A stretch of 64,000 bases of DNA from Streptomyces sp. CG 926 (GTDB lineage: Bacteria; Actinomycetota; Actinomycetes; Streptomycetales; Streptomycetaceae), in contig NZ_QGGZ01000011.1 of assembly GCF_003148825.1 (NCBI RefSeq), positions 248,001-312,000 on the forward strand, in the 5' to 3' direction. The number at the start of each line of letters is the position of its first letter. Within the stretch, counting starts at the first letter, position 1. Shown in pieces: positions 43,421 to 52,442 of this stretch. The notes under the pieces were generated by a model. That model had not been told where the DNA came from. It saw only the letters and a list, made by a program, of their open reading frames with translations, and made no database searches. Position numbers and translations under genes: made by a program.

Positions 43421-44181
43421 TGAAATACGGCGAACGGCAGATCGACACCCCTCAGGGGGAGCTCGGCACCGGGGAGCGGTCAACCCGCAACCGCGTGGCG
43501 CGCTCGATCCTGGACCACGGTCCGTCCACCGTCGCCGACCTCGCCCAGCGTCTCGGCCTCACCCAGGCCGCCGTCCGCCGCCACCTCGACACGCTCGTCA
43601 CCGACGACGTGGTCGAACCCCGTGAGCAGCGTGTGTACGGTGCGCGCACCCGGGGTCGGCCCGCCAAGGTCTTCGCGCTCACCGACTGCGGCCGCGACGC
43701 CTTCGACCAGTCCTACGACACGCTCGCCGCGGACGCCCTGCGCTGGATCGCGCAGTCGGTCGGCGGCGGCGAGCAGGGCGAGGTGGCCGTCGCCGCCTTC
43801 GCCAGGTCGCGGATGGAGGCGCAGGCGCGGGCGTACCAGGAGGCCGTCGAGGCCGCCGCCCCGCAGGAGCGCGCGGAGGCCCTTGCCAGGGCGTTGACCG
43901 TGGACGGGTACGCTGCTACGGCGAAGAGCGCTCCCGGTCCGCACAGCGGTGAACAGCTCTGCCAGCACCACTGCCCGGTCGCGCACGTCGCCGAGCAGTT
44001 CCCGCAGCTGTGCGAGGCGGAGACCGAGGTCTTCTCCCGCCTGCTCGGGACCCATGTGCAGCGCCTCGCCACGATCGCGCACGGCGACGGGGTGTGCACG
44101 ACGTTCATTCCGCGTAGCGCGAGCACCACACAGACCGACACATCAGTATCTGCAAGTACGGCCGGGAGGAACCCCGCATGA
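43420..44181 (+). CDS. sufR: Fe-S cluster-sensing repressor SufR
   Basis: A 253-residue ArsR/DeoR-like winged-helix regulator. The N-terminal HTH is GPSTVADLAQRLGLTQAAVRRHLDTLVTDDVV followed by a basic wing (RVYGARTRGRPAKVFALT). The C-terminal region carries the cluster cysteines C181 and C185 (CQHHC), C198 (LCEAE) and C226 (VCTTF). Holo-SufR represses the suf operon when clusters are plentiful. GTG 43420 lies within its own presumed operator. The stop overlaps the sufB ATG. Confidence 0.93.
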   Translation: MKYGERQIDTPQGELGTGERSTRNRVARSILDHGPSTVADLAQRLGLTQAAVRRHLDTLVTDDVVEPREQRVYGARTRGRPAKVFALTDCGRDAFDQSYDTLAADALRWIAQSVGGGEQGEVAVAAFARSRMEAQARAYQEAVEAAAPQERAEALARALTVDGYAATAKSAPGPHSGEQLCQHHCPVAHVAEQFPQLCEAETEVFSRLLGTHVQRLATIAHGDGVCTTFIPRSASTTQTDTSVSASTAGRNPA

Positions 44182-45593
44182 CCACGGAGATCGCTCACCC
44201 TGAGCTCGATGGCCTGGGCACCTACGAATACGGCTGGGCCGACTCCGACGCGGCCGGCGCCGCTGCCAAGCGGGGTCTCTCCGAGGCTGTCGTCCGCGAC
44301 ATCTCGGCGAAGAAGTCCGAGCCGGAGTGGATGCTGAAGCTCCGCCTCAAGGGCCTGAAGCTGTTCGACAAGAAGCCCATGCCGAACTGGGGTTCCGACC
44401 TCTCGGGCATCGACTTCGACAACATCAAGTACTTCGTGCGTTCCACCGAGAAGCAGGCCGCTTCGTGGGAGGACCTGCCCGAGGACATCAAGAACACGTA
44501 CGACAAGCTCGGCATCCCGGAGGCGGAGAAGCAGCGCCTCGTCGCCGGTGTCGCGGCCCAGTACGAGTCCGAGGTCGTCTACCACCAGATCCGTGAGGAC
44601 CTGGAGGAGCAGGGCGTCATCTTCCTCGACACGGACACCGCGCTCAAGGAGCACCCGGAGCTCTTCCAGGAGTACTTCGGCACGGTCATCCCGGTCGGCG
44701 ACAACAAGTTCGCGTCGCTGAACACCGCAGTGTGGTCCGGCGGCTCCTTCATCTACGTCCCCAAGGGCGTGAAGGTCGACATCCCGCTCCAGGCCTACTT
44801 CCGTATCAACACGGAGAACATGGGCCAGTTCGAGCGGACGCTGATCATCGTCGACGAGGACGCCTACGTCCACTACGTCGAGGGCTGCACCGCCCCGATC
44901 TACTCCTCGGACTCGCTGCACAGCGCCGTGGTCGAGATCATCGTCAAGAAGGGCGGCCGCTGCCGCTACACGACCATCCAGAACTGGTCGAACAACGTCT
45001 ACAACCTGGTCACCAAGCGCGCCGTGGCGTACGAGGGCGCGACCATGGAGTGGATCGACGGCAACATCGGTTCCAAGGTCACCATGAAGTACCCGGCCGT
45101 CTACCTGATGGGCGAGCACGCCAAGGGCGAGACCCTGTCCATCGCCTTCGCGGGTGAGGGCCAGCACCAGGACGCCGGCTCCAAGATGGTCCACATGGCG
45201 CCGAACACCTCCTCGAACATCGTCTCCAAGTCGGTGGCCCGAGGCGGCGGCCGCACCTCGTACCGAGGCCTGGTCGAGATCGGCGAGGGCGCCCACGGTT
45301 CGAAGTCCAACGTGCTGTGCGACGCGCTCCTGGTCGACACCATCTCCCGCTCGGACACGTACCCCTACGTGGACGTCCGCGAGGACGACGTCTCCATGGG
45401 CCACGAGGCCACGGTCTCCAAGGTCTCCGACGACCAGCTCTTCTACCTGATGAGCCGCGGTATGACGGAGTTCGAGGCGATGGCCATGATCGTGCGCGGC
45501 TTCGTCGAGCCCATCGCGCGTGAGCTGCCCATGGAGTACGCCCTGGAGCTGAACCGGCTGATCGAGCTGCAGATGGAGGGATCGGTCGGCTGA
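44178..45593 (+). CDS. sufB: Fe-S cluster assembly protein SufB
   Basis: The 471-residue scaffold subunit of the SufBCD complex. Conserved stretches are GLSEAVVRDISAKKSEPEWML, SGGSFIYVPKGVKVDIPLQAYFRIN, VHYVEGCTAPIYSSDSLH, and the C-terminal SRSDTYPYVDVREDDVSMGHEATVSKVSDDQLFYLMSRG. SufB and SufD heterodimerise and dock on the ATPase SufC to build [4Fe-4S] clusters. ATG 44178 overlaps the sufR stop (ATGA), so it is the second gene of the operon. Confidence 0.97.
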   Translation: MTTEIAHPELDGLGTYEYGWADSDAAGAAAKRGLSEAVVRDISAKKSEPEWMLKLRLKGLKLFDKKPMPNWGSDLSGIDFDNIKYFVRSTEKQAASWEDLPEDIKNTYDKLGIPEAEKQRLVAGVAAQYESEVVYHQIREDLEEQGVIFLDTDTALKEHPELFQEYFGTVIPVGDNKFASLNTAVWSGGSFIYVPKGVKVDIPLQAYFRINTENMGQFERTLIIVDEDAYVHYVEGCTAPIYSSDSLHSAVVEIIVKKGGRCRYTTIQNWSNNVYNLVTKRAVAYEGATMEWIDGNIGSKVTMKYPAVYLMGEHAKGETLSIAFAGEGQHQDAGSKMVHMAPNTSSNIVSKSVARGGGRTSYRGLVEIGEGAHGSKSNVLCDALLVDTISRSDTYPYVDVREDDVSMGHEATVSKVSDDQLFYLMSRGMTEFEAMAMIVRGFVEPIARELPMEYALELNRLIELQMEGSVG

Positions 45594-45674
45594 CCGCCGA
45601 CCGCGCGGCATTCCCCGCCGCACATCCTTCTACGTAGGCAGTGTTCTTCAAAGAGAGTGAGCAAGACGACAGCC

Positions 45675-46853
45675 ATGGCTGAGGCTCAGAACATTCCGGC
45701 GGGTTCGACCACCGCCGGCGCGATCGCGGTGGCCGCCGAGTCCACCGTCGCCACCCGGATGAGTGCGCCCCCGTCCTTCGACGTGGCGGACTTCCCGGTT
45801 CCGAACGGCCGCGAGGAGGAGTGGCGCTTCACGCCGCTCGCCCGCCTCAAGGGCCTGCACGACGGCACCGCGGTCGCCGACGGCACCATGAAGGCCCAGA
45901 TCGACGCGCCCGAGGGCGTCACGGTCGAGTCGGTGGAGCGCGGCGACGCGCGCATCGGCAAGGCCGGTACCCCGGTGGACCGGGTCGCCGCCCAGGCGTT
46001 CGCGTCCTTCGCCAAGGCCACGGTCGTCACCGTGCCCAAGGAGACGGTCCTGACCGAGCCGGTGCGCGTGACGCTGCACGGCGAGGGCGGCACCACCTTC
46101 GGCCACACCGTCTTCGACGTGCAGGCCTTCGCCGAGGCCGTCATCGTCATCGACCACACCGGTGACGGCGTGCGCGCCGCCAACGTCGACTTCCTGGTCG
46201 GCGACGGCGCCAAGCTCACCGTCGTGTCCGTGCAGGACTGGGACGACACCGCCGTCCACTGCTCCCAGCACAACACGCTGGTCGGCCGTGACGCGACCTT
46301 CAAGTCGATCGTGGTCACCTTCGGTGGCGACGTCGTCCGCCTCCACCCGCGGATCAGCTACGCCGGCCCCGGTGGCGAGGCGGAGCTCTTCGGCCTGTAC
46401 TTCACGGACGCCGGCCAGCACCAGGAGCACCGTCTCCTGGTCACGCACGACGCCCCGCACTGCAAGTCGAACGTGGTCTACAAGGGCGCGCTCCAGGGCC
46501 AGGACGCCCACGCGGTCTGGATCGGTGACGTGCTCATCGAGAAGACCGCCGAGGGCACCGACACCTACGAGATGAACCGCAACCTCGTCCTCACGGACGG
46601 CGCGCGGGTCGACTCCGTGCCGAACCTGGAGATCGAGACCGGCGAGATCGTCGGCGCCGGCCACGCCTCCGCGACCGGCCGCTTCGACGACGAGCAGCTC
46701 TTCTACCTGCAGGCCCGTGGCATCCCGGCCGACGAGGCCCGCCGCCTGGTCGTCCGCGGCTTCTTCGCGGAGCTCGTCCAGCAGATCGGTGTCGACGACA
46801 TCGAGGAGCGTCTGCTCGCCAAGATCGAGACCGAGCTCCAGGGTTCCGTCTGA
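45675..46853 (+). CDS. sufD: Fe-S cluster assembly protein SufD
   Basis: A 392-residue SufB paralogue. NGREEEWRFTPLARLKGLHDG, the beta-helix core VIVIDHTGDGVRAANVDFLVGDGA, and the C-terminal GRFDDEQLFYLQARGIPADEARRLVVRGFFAELV are typical. ATG 45675 gives the usual AEAQNIPAGST start; an in-frame GTG at 45657 is an alternative six codons upstream. It ends in TGATG, overlapping the next gene by one base. Confidence 0.95.
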   Translation: MAEAQNIPAGSTTAGAIAVAAESTVATRMSAPPSFDVADFPVPNGREEEWRFTPLARLKGLHDGTAVADGTMKAQIDAPEGVTVESVERGDARIGKAGTPVDRVAAQAFASFAKATVVTVPKETVLTEPVRVTLHGEGGTTFGHTVFDVQAFAEAVIVIDHTGDGVRAANVDFLVGDGAKLTVVSVQDWDDTAVHCSQHNTLVGRDATFKSIVVTFGGDVVRLHPRISYAGPGGEAELFGLYFTDAGQHQEHRLLVTHDAPHCKSNVVYKGALQGQDAHAVWIGDVLIEKTAEGTDTYEMNRNLVLTDGARVDSVPNLEIETGEIVGAGHASATGRFDDEQLFYLQARGIPADEARRLVVRGFFAELVQQIGVDDIEERLLAKIETELQGSV

Positions 46854-47170
46854 TGAATTACGTCAAGGCCTGCGCGCTCAGCGAGCTGGAGGAGGACACC
46901 CCGAAGCGGGTGGAACTCGACGGCACGCCGGTGTCCATCGTCTCCACCGAGGGGGAGGTGTTCGCGATCAACGACATCTGCTCGCACGCGAACGTCTCGC
47001 TCTCGGAGGGCGAGGTCGAAGACTGCATGATCGAGTGCTGGCTGCACGGGTCGGCCTTCGACCTGCGCACCGGCAAGCCTTCGGGTCTGCCCGCGACGCG
47101 CCCCGTACCCGTATACCCCGTAAAGATCGAAGGGGACGACGTGCTCGTCTCCCTCACCCAGGAGTCCTGA
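46853..47170 (+). CDS. Rieske-type ferredoxin in the suf operon
   Basis: A 105-residue soluble non-haem oxygenase-type ferredoxin. Cluster motifs are CSHANVSLSEG and CWLHGSAFD, a [2Fe-2S] ligated by two Cys and two His, without the disulfide cysteines of bc-type Rieske proteins. It could supply electrons during cluster assembly or be a client. The insertion between sufD and sufC is typical of actinobacteria. TGATG coupling places it firmly in the operon. Confidence 0.93.
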   Translation: MNYVKACALSELEEDTPKRVELDGTPVSIVSTEGEVFAINDICSHANVSLSEGEVEDCMIECWLHGSAFDLRTGKPSGLPATRPVPVYPVKIEGDDVLVSLTQES

Positions 47171-47177
47171 GGTATCC

Positions 47178-47942
47178 ATGGCAACGCTTGAAATCCACGA
47201 CCTGCACGTCTCCGTCGAGGCCGAGAACGGCGCCCGCGAGATCCTCAAGGGCGTCGACCTCACCGTCAAGCAGGGTGAGACGCACGCCATCATGGGTCCG
47301 AACGGCTCCGGCAAGTCCACCCTGGCCTACTCGCTCGCCGGTCACCCGAAGTACACCATCACCGGTGGCACCGTGACCCTCGACGGCGAGGACGTCCTGG
47401 AGATGTCCGTCGACGAGCGCGCCCGCGCCGGCGTCTTCCTCGCGATGCAGTACCCGGTCGAGGTCCCCGGTGTCTCGGTCTCCAACTTCCTGCGCACCTC
47501 GGCCACCGCGATCCGCGGCGAGGCGCCGAAGCTGCGTACCTGGGTGAAGGAGGTCAAGTCCGCGATGGAGCAGCTCCAGATGGACCCGTCCTTCGCCGAG
47601 CGCAACGTCAACGAGGGCTTCTCCGGCGGTGAGAAGAAGCGCCACGAGATCCTGCAGCTGGAGCTCCTGAAGCCGAAGATCGCGATCCTCGACGAGACCG
47701 ACTCCGGCCTCGACGTCGACGCCCTGCGCATCGTCTCCGAGGGCGTCAACCGCGTCCGCGAGACCGGTGAGGTCGGCACCCTGCTGATCACCCACTACAC
47801 GCGCATCCTGCGCTACATCAAGCCCGACTTCGTGCACGTGTTCGCGAACGGCCGTATCGCCGAGTCCGGTGGCGCCGAGCTCGCCGACCAGCTGGAGGCC
47901 GAGGGTTACGACAAGTACGTGAAGGGTGGCGCGACCGCGTGA
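47178..47942 (+). CDS. sufC: Fe-S cluster assembly ATPase SufC
   Basis: A 254-residue ABC ATPase without membrane partner. Walker A GPNGSGKSTLAYSLAG, Q-loop FLAMQYPVEVPGV, signature GFSGGEKKRHEILQ, Walker B IAILDETDSGLDVDAL (with the SufC-specific DETDSGLD) and the H-loop LLITHYTRIL are intact. It drives conformational change in SufBD. It follows the Rieske gene by 7 bp and overlaps sufS by 4. Confidence 0.97.
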   Translation: MATLEIHDLHVSVEAENGAREILKGVDLTVKQGETHAIMGPNGSGKSTLAYSLAGHPKYTITGGTVTLDGEDVLEMSVDERARAGVFLAMQYPVEVPGVSVSNFLRTSATAIRGEAPKLRTWVKEVKSAMEQLQMDPSFAERNVNEGFSGGEKKRHEILQLELLKPKIAILDETDSGLDVDALRIVSEGVNRVRETGEVGTLLITHYTRILRYIKPDFVHVFANGRIAESGGAELADQLEAEGYDKYVKGGATA

Positions 47943-49195
47943 CACAGCTGCCTGGCCTCCTCGACATCGAGGCGATCCGCAAGGACTTCCCCCTGCTGGA
48001 TCGTGTGGTCCACGACGGGAAGAAGATCGTTTACCTGGACAACGCTGCGACCTCGCAGAAGCCGCGCCAGGTGCTCGACGCGCTGAACGAGTACTACGAG
48101 CAGCACAACGCCAACGTCCACCGTGGCGTGCACGTGCTCGCCGAGGAGGCCACGGCGCTGTACGAGGGCGCTCGAGACAAGGTCGCCGCCTTCATCAACG
48201 CACCGAGCCGCGACGAGGTGATCTTCACCAAGAACGCCTCGGAGTCGCTCAACCTGGTCGCGAACATGCTCGGCTGGGCCGACGAGCCCTACCGGGTCGA
48301 CCGCGAGACCGAGATCGCCATCACGGAGATGGAGCACCACTCCAACATCGTGCCGTGGCAGCTGCTCTCGCAGCGCACCGGCGCGAAGCTGAAGTGGTTC
48401 GGCCTCACCGACGACGGCCGGCTCGACCTGTCCAACATCGAAGAGGTCATCACGGAGAAGACGAAGATCGTCTCCTTCACGCTGGTCTCCAACATCATGG
48501 GCACGGTCAACCCGGTCGAGGCGATCGTGCGGCGCGCCCAGGACGTCGGCGCCCTCGTGCTGATCGACGCCTCCCAGGCCGCCCCGCACATGCCGCTGGA
48601 CGTGCAGGCGCTCGGCGCCGACTTCGTGGCCTTCACCGGCCACAAGATGTGCGGCCCGACCGGCATCGGCGTCCTGTGGGGCCGCCAGGAGCTCCTGGAG
48701 GACCTGCCTCCGTTCCTCGGTGGCGGCGAGATGATCGAGACCGTGTCGATGCACGCCTCGACCTACGCCCCGGCACCCCACAAGTTCGAGGCGGGTACGC
48801 CCCCGATCGCCCAGGCCGTCGGCCTCGGCGCGGCCGTGGACTACCTGACCGCGATCGGCATGGACAAGATCGCCGCGCACGAGCACGCGATCACCGAGTA
48901 CGCGATCAAGCGCCTCGCGGAGGTGCCCGACCTGCGGATCATCGGCCCCACCACGGCCGAGGACCGCGGCGCCGCGATCTCCTTCGTCCTGGGTGACATC
49001 CACCCGCACGACGTCGGTCAGGTACTGGACGAGCAGGGCATCGCGGTCCGCGTGGGACACCACTGCGCGCGACCCGTCTGCCTGCGCTACGGAATTCCTG
49101 CGACGACGCGAGCGTCTTTCTACCTGTACTCCTCTCCGGCCGATGTCGACGCGCTGATCGACGGGCTGGAGCACGTACGGAACTTCTTCGGCTGA
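47939..49195 (+). CDS. sufS: cysteine desulfurase SufS
   Basis: A 418-residue PLP enzyme (class II desulfurase) supplying sulfur. The N-terminal RKDFPLLDRVVHDGKKIVYLDNAATSQKP, PLP lysine Lys236 in FTGHKMCGPTG, and catalytic Cys376 in GHHCARPVCLRYG are present. GTG 47939 overlaps the sufC stop. The acceptor is SufU, encoded next; no sufE is seen. Confidence 0.97.
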   Translation: MTQLPGLLDIEAIRKDFPLLDRVVHDGKKIVYLDNAATSQKPRQVLDALNEYYEQHNANVHRGVHVLAEEATALYEGARDKVAAFINAPSRDEVIFTKNASESLNLVANMLGWADEPYRVDRETEIAITEMEHHSNIVPWQLLSQRTGAKLKWFGLTDDGRLDLSNIEEVITEKTKIVSFTLVSNIMGTVNPVEAIVRRAQDVGALVLIDASQAAPHMPLDVQALGADFVAFTGHKMCGPTGIGVLWGRQELLEDLPPFLGGGEMIETVSMHASTYAPAPHKFEAGTPPIAQAVGLGAAVDYLTAIGMDKIAAHEHAITEYAIKRLAEVPDLRIIGPTTAEDRGAAISFVLGDIHPHDVGQVLDEQGIAVRVGHHCARPVCLRYGIPATTRASFYLYSSPADVDALIDGLEHVRNFFG

Positions 49196-49217
49196 CGGAC
49201 GAGGCGACGAGGACGCA

Positions 49218-49679
49218 GTGAAGCTGGATTCGATGTACCAGGAACTGATCCTGGACCACTACAAGCACCCGCACGGGCGTGGCCTGCGCGACGGCGACGC
49301 CGAGGTGCACCACGTCAACCCGACGTGCGGTGACGAGATCACGCTGCGCGTGAAGTACGACGGCGAGACGTTGACCGACGTCTCCTACGAGGGCCAGGGC
49401 TGCTCCATCAGCCAGGCCAGCGCGTCCGTACTGAACGAGCTGCTCGTGGGCAAGGAACTGGCCGAGGCGCAGAAGATCCAGGGTGTCTTCCTGGAGATGA
49501 TGCAGTCCAAGGGCAAGATCGAGCCCGACGAGGCCATGGAGGAGGTGCTGGAGGACGCGGTCGCGTTCGTCGGCGTCTCCAAGTACCCGGCTCGTGTGAA
49601 GTGTGCTCTGCTGAGCTGGATGGCGTGGAAGGACGCGACGGCCCAGGCTCTGGGCGACGCGGAGAGGAAGACGGCATGA
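49218..49679 (+). CDS. sufU: zinc-dependent sulfurtransferase SufU
   Basis: A 153-residue IscU-like protein. Cys in NPTCGDEITLRV, GQGCSISQASASVLNELL and VKCALLSWMAWKD, plus Asp in the first motif, are the SufU zinc/acceptor ligands, and the insertion between the second and third Cys is characteristic of SufU. It takes sulfur from SufS in Gram-positive SUF systems. The start is GTG 49218, 22 bp after sufS; the stop overlaps the next ATG. Confidence 0.95.
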   Translation: MKLDSMYQELILDHYKHPHGRGLRDGDAEVHHVNPTCGDEITLRVKYDGETLTDVSYEGQGCSISQASASVLNELLVGKELAEAQKIQGVFLEMMQSKGKIEPDEAMEEVLEDAVAFVGVSKYPARVKCALLSWMAWKDATAQALGDAERKTA

Positions 49680-50020
49680 CCGAGAACGCGACGCCCGAGG
49701 CGTCGACCAAGCCGGCCACCGAGGAGGAGGTCCGCGAGGCCCTCTACGACGTGGTCGACCCCGAGCTGGGCATCGACGTCGTCAACCTGGGCCTGATCTA
49801 CGGCATCCACATCGACGACGCGAACATCGCCACCCTCGACATGACGCTGACGTCGGCGGCCTGCCCGCTGACGGACGTCATCGAGGACCAGGCGAAGTCG
49901 GCGACGGACGGCATCGTCAACGAACTTCGGATCAATTGGGTCTGGATGCCGCCGTGGGGTCCGGACAAGATCACGGACGACGGTCGCGAGCAGCTCCGCG
50001 CACTCGGCTTCAACGTCTGA
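49676..50020 (+). CDS. sufT: SufT/MIP18 family (DUF59) Fe-S assembly factor
   Basis: A 114-residue protein of the MIP18/PaaD-like family. EALYDVVDPELGIDVVNLGLIYGI, LTSAACPLTDVIEDQ (conserved Cys) and VWMPPWGPDKITDDGREQLRALGF are the usual blocks. Such proteins help mature or transfer clusters to clients. It overlaps sufU by 4 bases and ends the operon at a strong terminator. The name sufT is by family; paaD-like annotation is also used. Confidence 0.92.
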   Translation: MTENATPEASTKPATEEEVREALYDVVDPELGIDVVNLGLIYGIHIDDANIATLDMTLTSAACPLTDVIEDQAKSATDGIVNELRINWVWMPPWGPDKITDDGREQLRALGFNV

Positions 50021-50041
50021 GTCCGATCGGTTCCGCACGAG

Positions 50042-50074
50042 GAAGGGCCCCCGGCACCATGCCGGGGGCCCTTC
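50042..50074 (+). terminator. suf operon terminator
   Basis: GAAGGGCCCCCGGC pairs with GCCGGGGGCCCTTC (14 bp, loop ACCAT), 21 bp after sufT. Confidence 0.85.
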
Positions 50075-50104
50075 TCGTGTCCGCCGGGCGGCCCGTCGGG
50101 CCGC

Positions 50105-51448
50105 TCAGTCGTCCGTCGGTCGGTCCGTCGGCTTGTCCGCGGGCTTGTCCGTGGGCTTGTCCGCCGGTTCGTTCGGCAACGTGTTCGGCAGCGTCTCAGG
50201 CTCCGGGTCGGTTCGCGGCTGCGGCCGGTCCGGGTGCGCGACGGTGGGCGCGTCCGCGTCCGTGAGGGTGGGCGTCAGCGTGGGTGCCTTCGCGTTCGCG
50301 GCCGCGGCTGCGTCCGTGGGTACGGGGCCGGGAGCAGGGGCAGGGGCGGCGCCGGGGGCCTGTGCGGCGAGTTCGGCGAGGAGGGCCTGGGCGAGGTTCT
50401 CGCGCCGGATCCGCTGGTCCACGTACAGCAGACCGCTGAACAGCTGCGTGTACCCGATGTGGAACATCTGGCTCACGCCGGAGCCGATCATGATGCACGC
50501 GAAGCCGATCACCAGGGCGACGATCATTCCCGTCGACGGATCGCCTCCTTCGCTCCCCTCGGCCATGACCGGGATCATCCCGAACGTGCCGACGAGCTGG
50601 AAGGGCATCTGGATCAGGTAGGCGACGCTCATCGCGATCATGCTGCCGATCAGGGTGATGCCGAAGATTCGCCACCAGGCGCCCTTGACCAGCGCGGCCG
50701 AGCGACGCAGTGCGGCGACGGAGCCGGCCTTCTCCATGACCGCCACGGCGGGGGCCAGGCTGAGCCGGGTGCCGAGCCAGATGGACACCGGGATGGCGGG
50801 CAGCAGGAGCAGCGGCAGCAGGAGCACCGCTCCGGGGGACGGCTCCTCGGCGGAGACGGAGACGACCAGCACCGGAATCCACACCGCCAAGGCGGCGAGC
50901 ACGGGTGCTCCCGCGATCAGTCCCGTGAGCAGCAGCGCGCCCAGGACGGAGGGAGTCCGCCGCAGGGCCGCGCGCCACATCGCGCGGAAGGTGGTGGGCC
51001 GGCCGACGACCGCCTCCTGCAGGATCGCCGGGCACAGAGCGGTGAGCACGGCCATGCTCAGCAGCCCCACGGCGAACAGCAGCACGAACAGCGTGACGGC
51101 CGCGACGATGACGGGGGTGAGGTGCTCGGCCGCCGGCTCCTGCCCGTAGGGCGCGTCGAAGACCGGTTCGAGGTGGTCGTACACCGCGGCGACGGTGATG
51201 CCCGCCAGCAGGCTCATGGTCAGCAGGCACAGGCCCAGTACGGCCAGCATCACGCCCGCGAGCTGCTTCCAGTAGCGGCCGAGCGTGGCGAAGGAGGAGC
51301 TCACGATCTCCCCGAGGCCCAAGGGCTTCAGGGGCACCGTCCCGGGCTGGGGCGGTGGCGGCGGGGCCCACCCTCCCCATTGCGGCGCGCCGCCCGGGCC
51401 TCCCGGCCCGGGCGCCCCCGTGGATCCCCACCCTGTGTTCTGCGTCAT
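50105..51448 (-). CDS. polytopic membrane protein with Pro/Gly-rich N-terminus
   Basis: A 447-residue protein. A Gly/Pro-rich N-tail (GPGGPGGAPQWGGWAPPPPP) precedes a domain with about six helices like the glycerophosphodiester phosphodiesterase membrane-domain family common in Streptomyces (GLGEIVSSSFATLGRYWKQLAG; RRSAALVKGAWWRIFGITLIGS). The C-terminus is a low-complexity Ala/Pro/Asp tail ending in repeats of PTDKPADKP. No catalytic motif is visible; it is probably structural or a channel-like scaffold. It is convergent with the suf operon. Confidence 0.75.
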   Translation of the reverse strand: MTQNTGWGSTGAPGPGGPGGAPQWGGWAPPPPPQPGTVPLKPLGLGEIVSSSFATLGRYWKQLAGVMLAVLGLCLLTMSLLAGITVAAVYDHLEPVFDAPYGQEPAAEHLTPVIVAAVTLFVLLFAVGLLSMAVLTALCPAILQEAVVGRPTTFRAMWRAALRRTPSVLGALLLTGLIAGAPVLAALAVWIPVLVVSVSAEEPSPGAVLLLPLLLLPAIPVSIWLGTRLSLAPAVAVMEKAGSVAALRRSAALVKGAWWRIFGITLIGSMIAMSVAYLIQMPFQLVGTFGMIPVMAEGSEGGDPSTGMIVALVIGFACIMIGSGVSQMFHIGYTQLFSGLLYVDQRIRRENLAQALLAELAAQAPGAAPAPAPGPVPTDAAAAANAKAPTLTPTLTDADAPTVAHPDRPQPRTDPEPETLPNTLPNEPADKPTDKPADKPTDRPTDD

Positions 51449-51528
51449 GCGTGTGCTCCGTCTTCTCGTTCCCCCGGCGAAGGCACACCGTATATCAGCA
51501 TGTCAGGAGCATGGCAGTCGATATCCCT

Positions 51529-51552
51529 GGATGTGTACGCACGTACGCATCC
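51529..51552 (+). promoter_or_regulatory. 24-bp palindrome upstream of the SMR pump (likely TetR operator)
   Basis: GGATGTGTACG-CA-CGTACGCATCC has one mismatch between arms. It lies at about -42 to -19 relative to ATG 51571. TACAGT (51558-51563), 7 nt before that ATG, is a plausible -10, so bound repressor would cover the -35 region. The TetR gene follows in the same operon. Confidence 0.6.
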
Positions 51553-51570
51553 ATGTGTACAGTTGTACGC

Positions 51571-51891
51571 ATGCCCTACGTCATGCTTGCCGCGGCCATC
51601 GCCGCCGAGGTCGCCGGAACCACCGCCATGAAGTACAGCGACGGTTTCACCAAGCTGTGGCCGTCGCTGGGCACCCTGCTGGGCTACGCCATCGCCTTCA
51701 CCCTGCTCGCGCAGACGCTGAAGTCGATGTCGGTCGGCACGGCGTACGCGATATGGGCGGGAGTCGGCACCGCCGCGATCGCCGCGATCGGCATGGTGTT
51801 CCTGGGGGAGGCGGCCACCGCCGCCAAGATCGCCGGGATCGCCCTGGTGATCGGCGGCGTGGTCCTGCTGAATCTCGGCGGGGCCCACTGA
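51571..51891 (+). CDS. SMR family multidrug efflux protein
   Basis: A 106-residue four-helix small multidrug resistance transporter. The essential glutamate sits in helix 1 (AAAIAAEVAGTTAMKYS), followed by the SMR helix-3 signature (VGTAYAIWAGVGTAAIAAIGMVFLGE). EmrE/QacE-type members expel quaternary cations; some relatives export guanidinium. ATG 51571 is chosen for domain start and for TACAGT-N7 upstream (leaderless). The stop and the following TetR start share TGATG. Confidence 0.93.
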   Translation: MPYVMLAAAIAAEVAGTTAMKYSDGFTKLWPSLGTLLGYAIAFTLLAQTLKSMSVGTAYAIWAGVGTAAIAAIGMVFLGEAATAAKIAGIALVIGGVVLLNLGGAH

Positions 51892-52442
51892 TGCCCTCCG
51901 GCGGGCGGCGCTACGACCCGGACCGACGACAGCGGATCATCGACGCCGCGCTCCGCGTGGTGGGCGAGCGGGGCATCGCCGGACTGACCCACCGCAGCGC
52001 GGCCGCCGCCGCCGACGTACCGCTCGGGTCGACGACGTACCACTTCAAGACGCTGGACGACCTGCTGGTCGCCGCGCTGCGTCAGGCCAACGAGGGCTTC
52101 GCGCAGACGGTGGCCCGCGCCACCGCGCAGGTCGACCCGGACGCGGACCTCGCGGAGGTCCTGGCCCGGCTGCTCGGGGAGTCCCTGGCGGCGGACCGGG
52201 GTCAGGTCGAGCTGGAGTACGAGCTCTACCTCGCGGCGCTGCGCCGCCCGGCGCTACGGCCGGTGGCGGCGCAGTGGTGCGCGGCGATGGCGGATGCGCT
52301 GACCCCGCGGACCGACCCGGTGACCGCGCGGGCGCTGGTGGCGGCCATGGACGGGATCGGCCTACAGGTCCTGCTGACGGACGCCCCGTACGACGAGGCG
52401 TACGCCCGCGAGGTCCTGCGGCGGATCATGCGGCGGGGCTGA
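51891..52442 (+). CDS. TetR family repressor of the SMR pump
   Basis: A 183-residue regulator. The N-terminal HTH RRQRIIDAALRVVGERGIAGLTHRSAAAAADVPLGSTTYHFKTLDDLLVAAL is a standard TetR domain; the C-terminal helices (about 75-183) would bind the inducer. Encoded one base into the SMR gene's stop, so it is made with the pump and can shut its own operon through the upstream palindrome. Confidence 0.92.
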   Translation: MPSGGRRYDPDRRQRIIDAALRVVGERGIAGLTHRSAAAAADVPLGSTTYHFKTLDDLLVAALRQANEGFAQTVARATAQVDPDADLAEVLARLLGESLAADRGQVELEYELYLAALRRPALRPVAAQWCAAMADALTPRTDPVTARALVAAMDGIGLQVLLTDAPYDEAYAREVLRRIMRRG

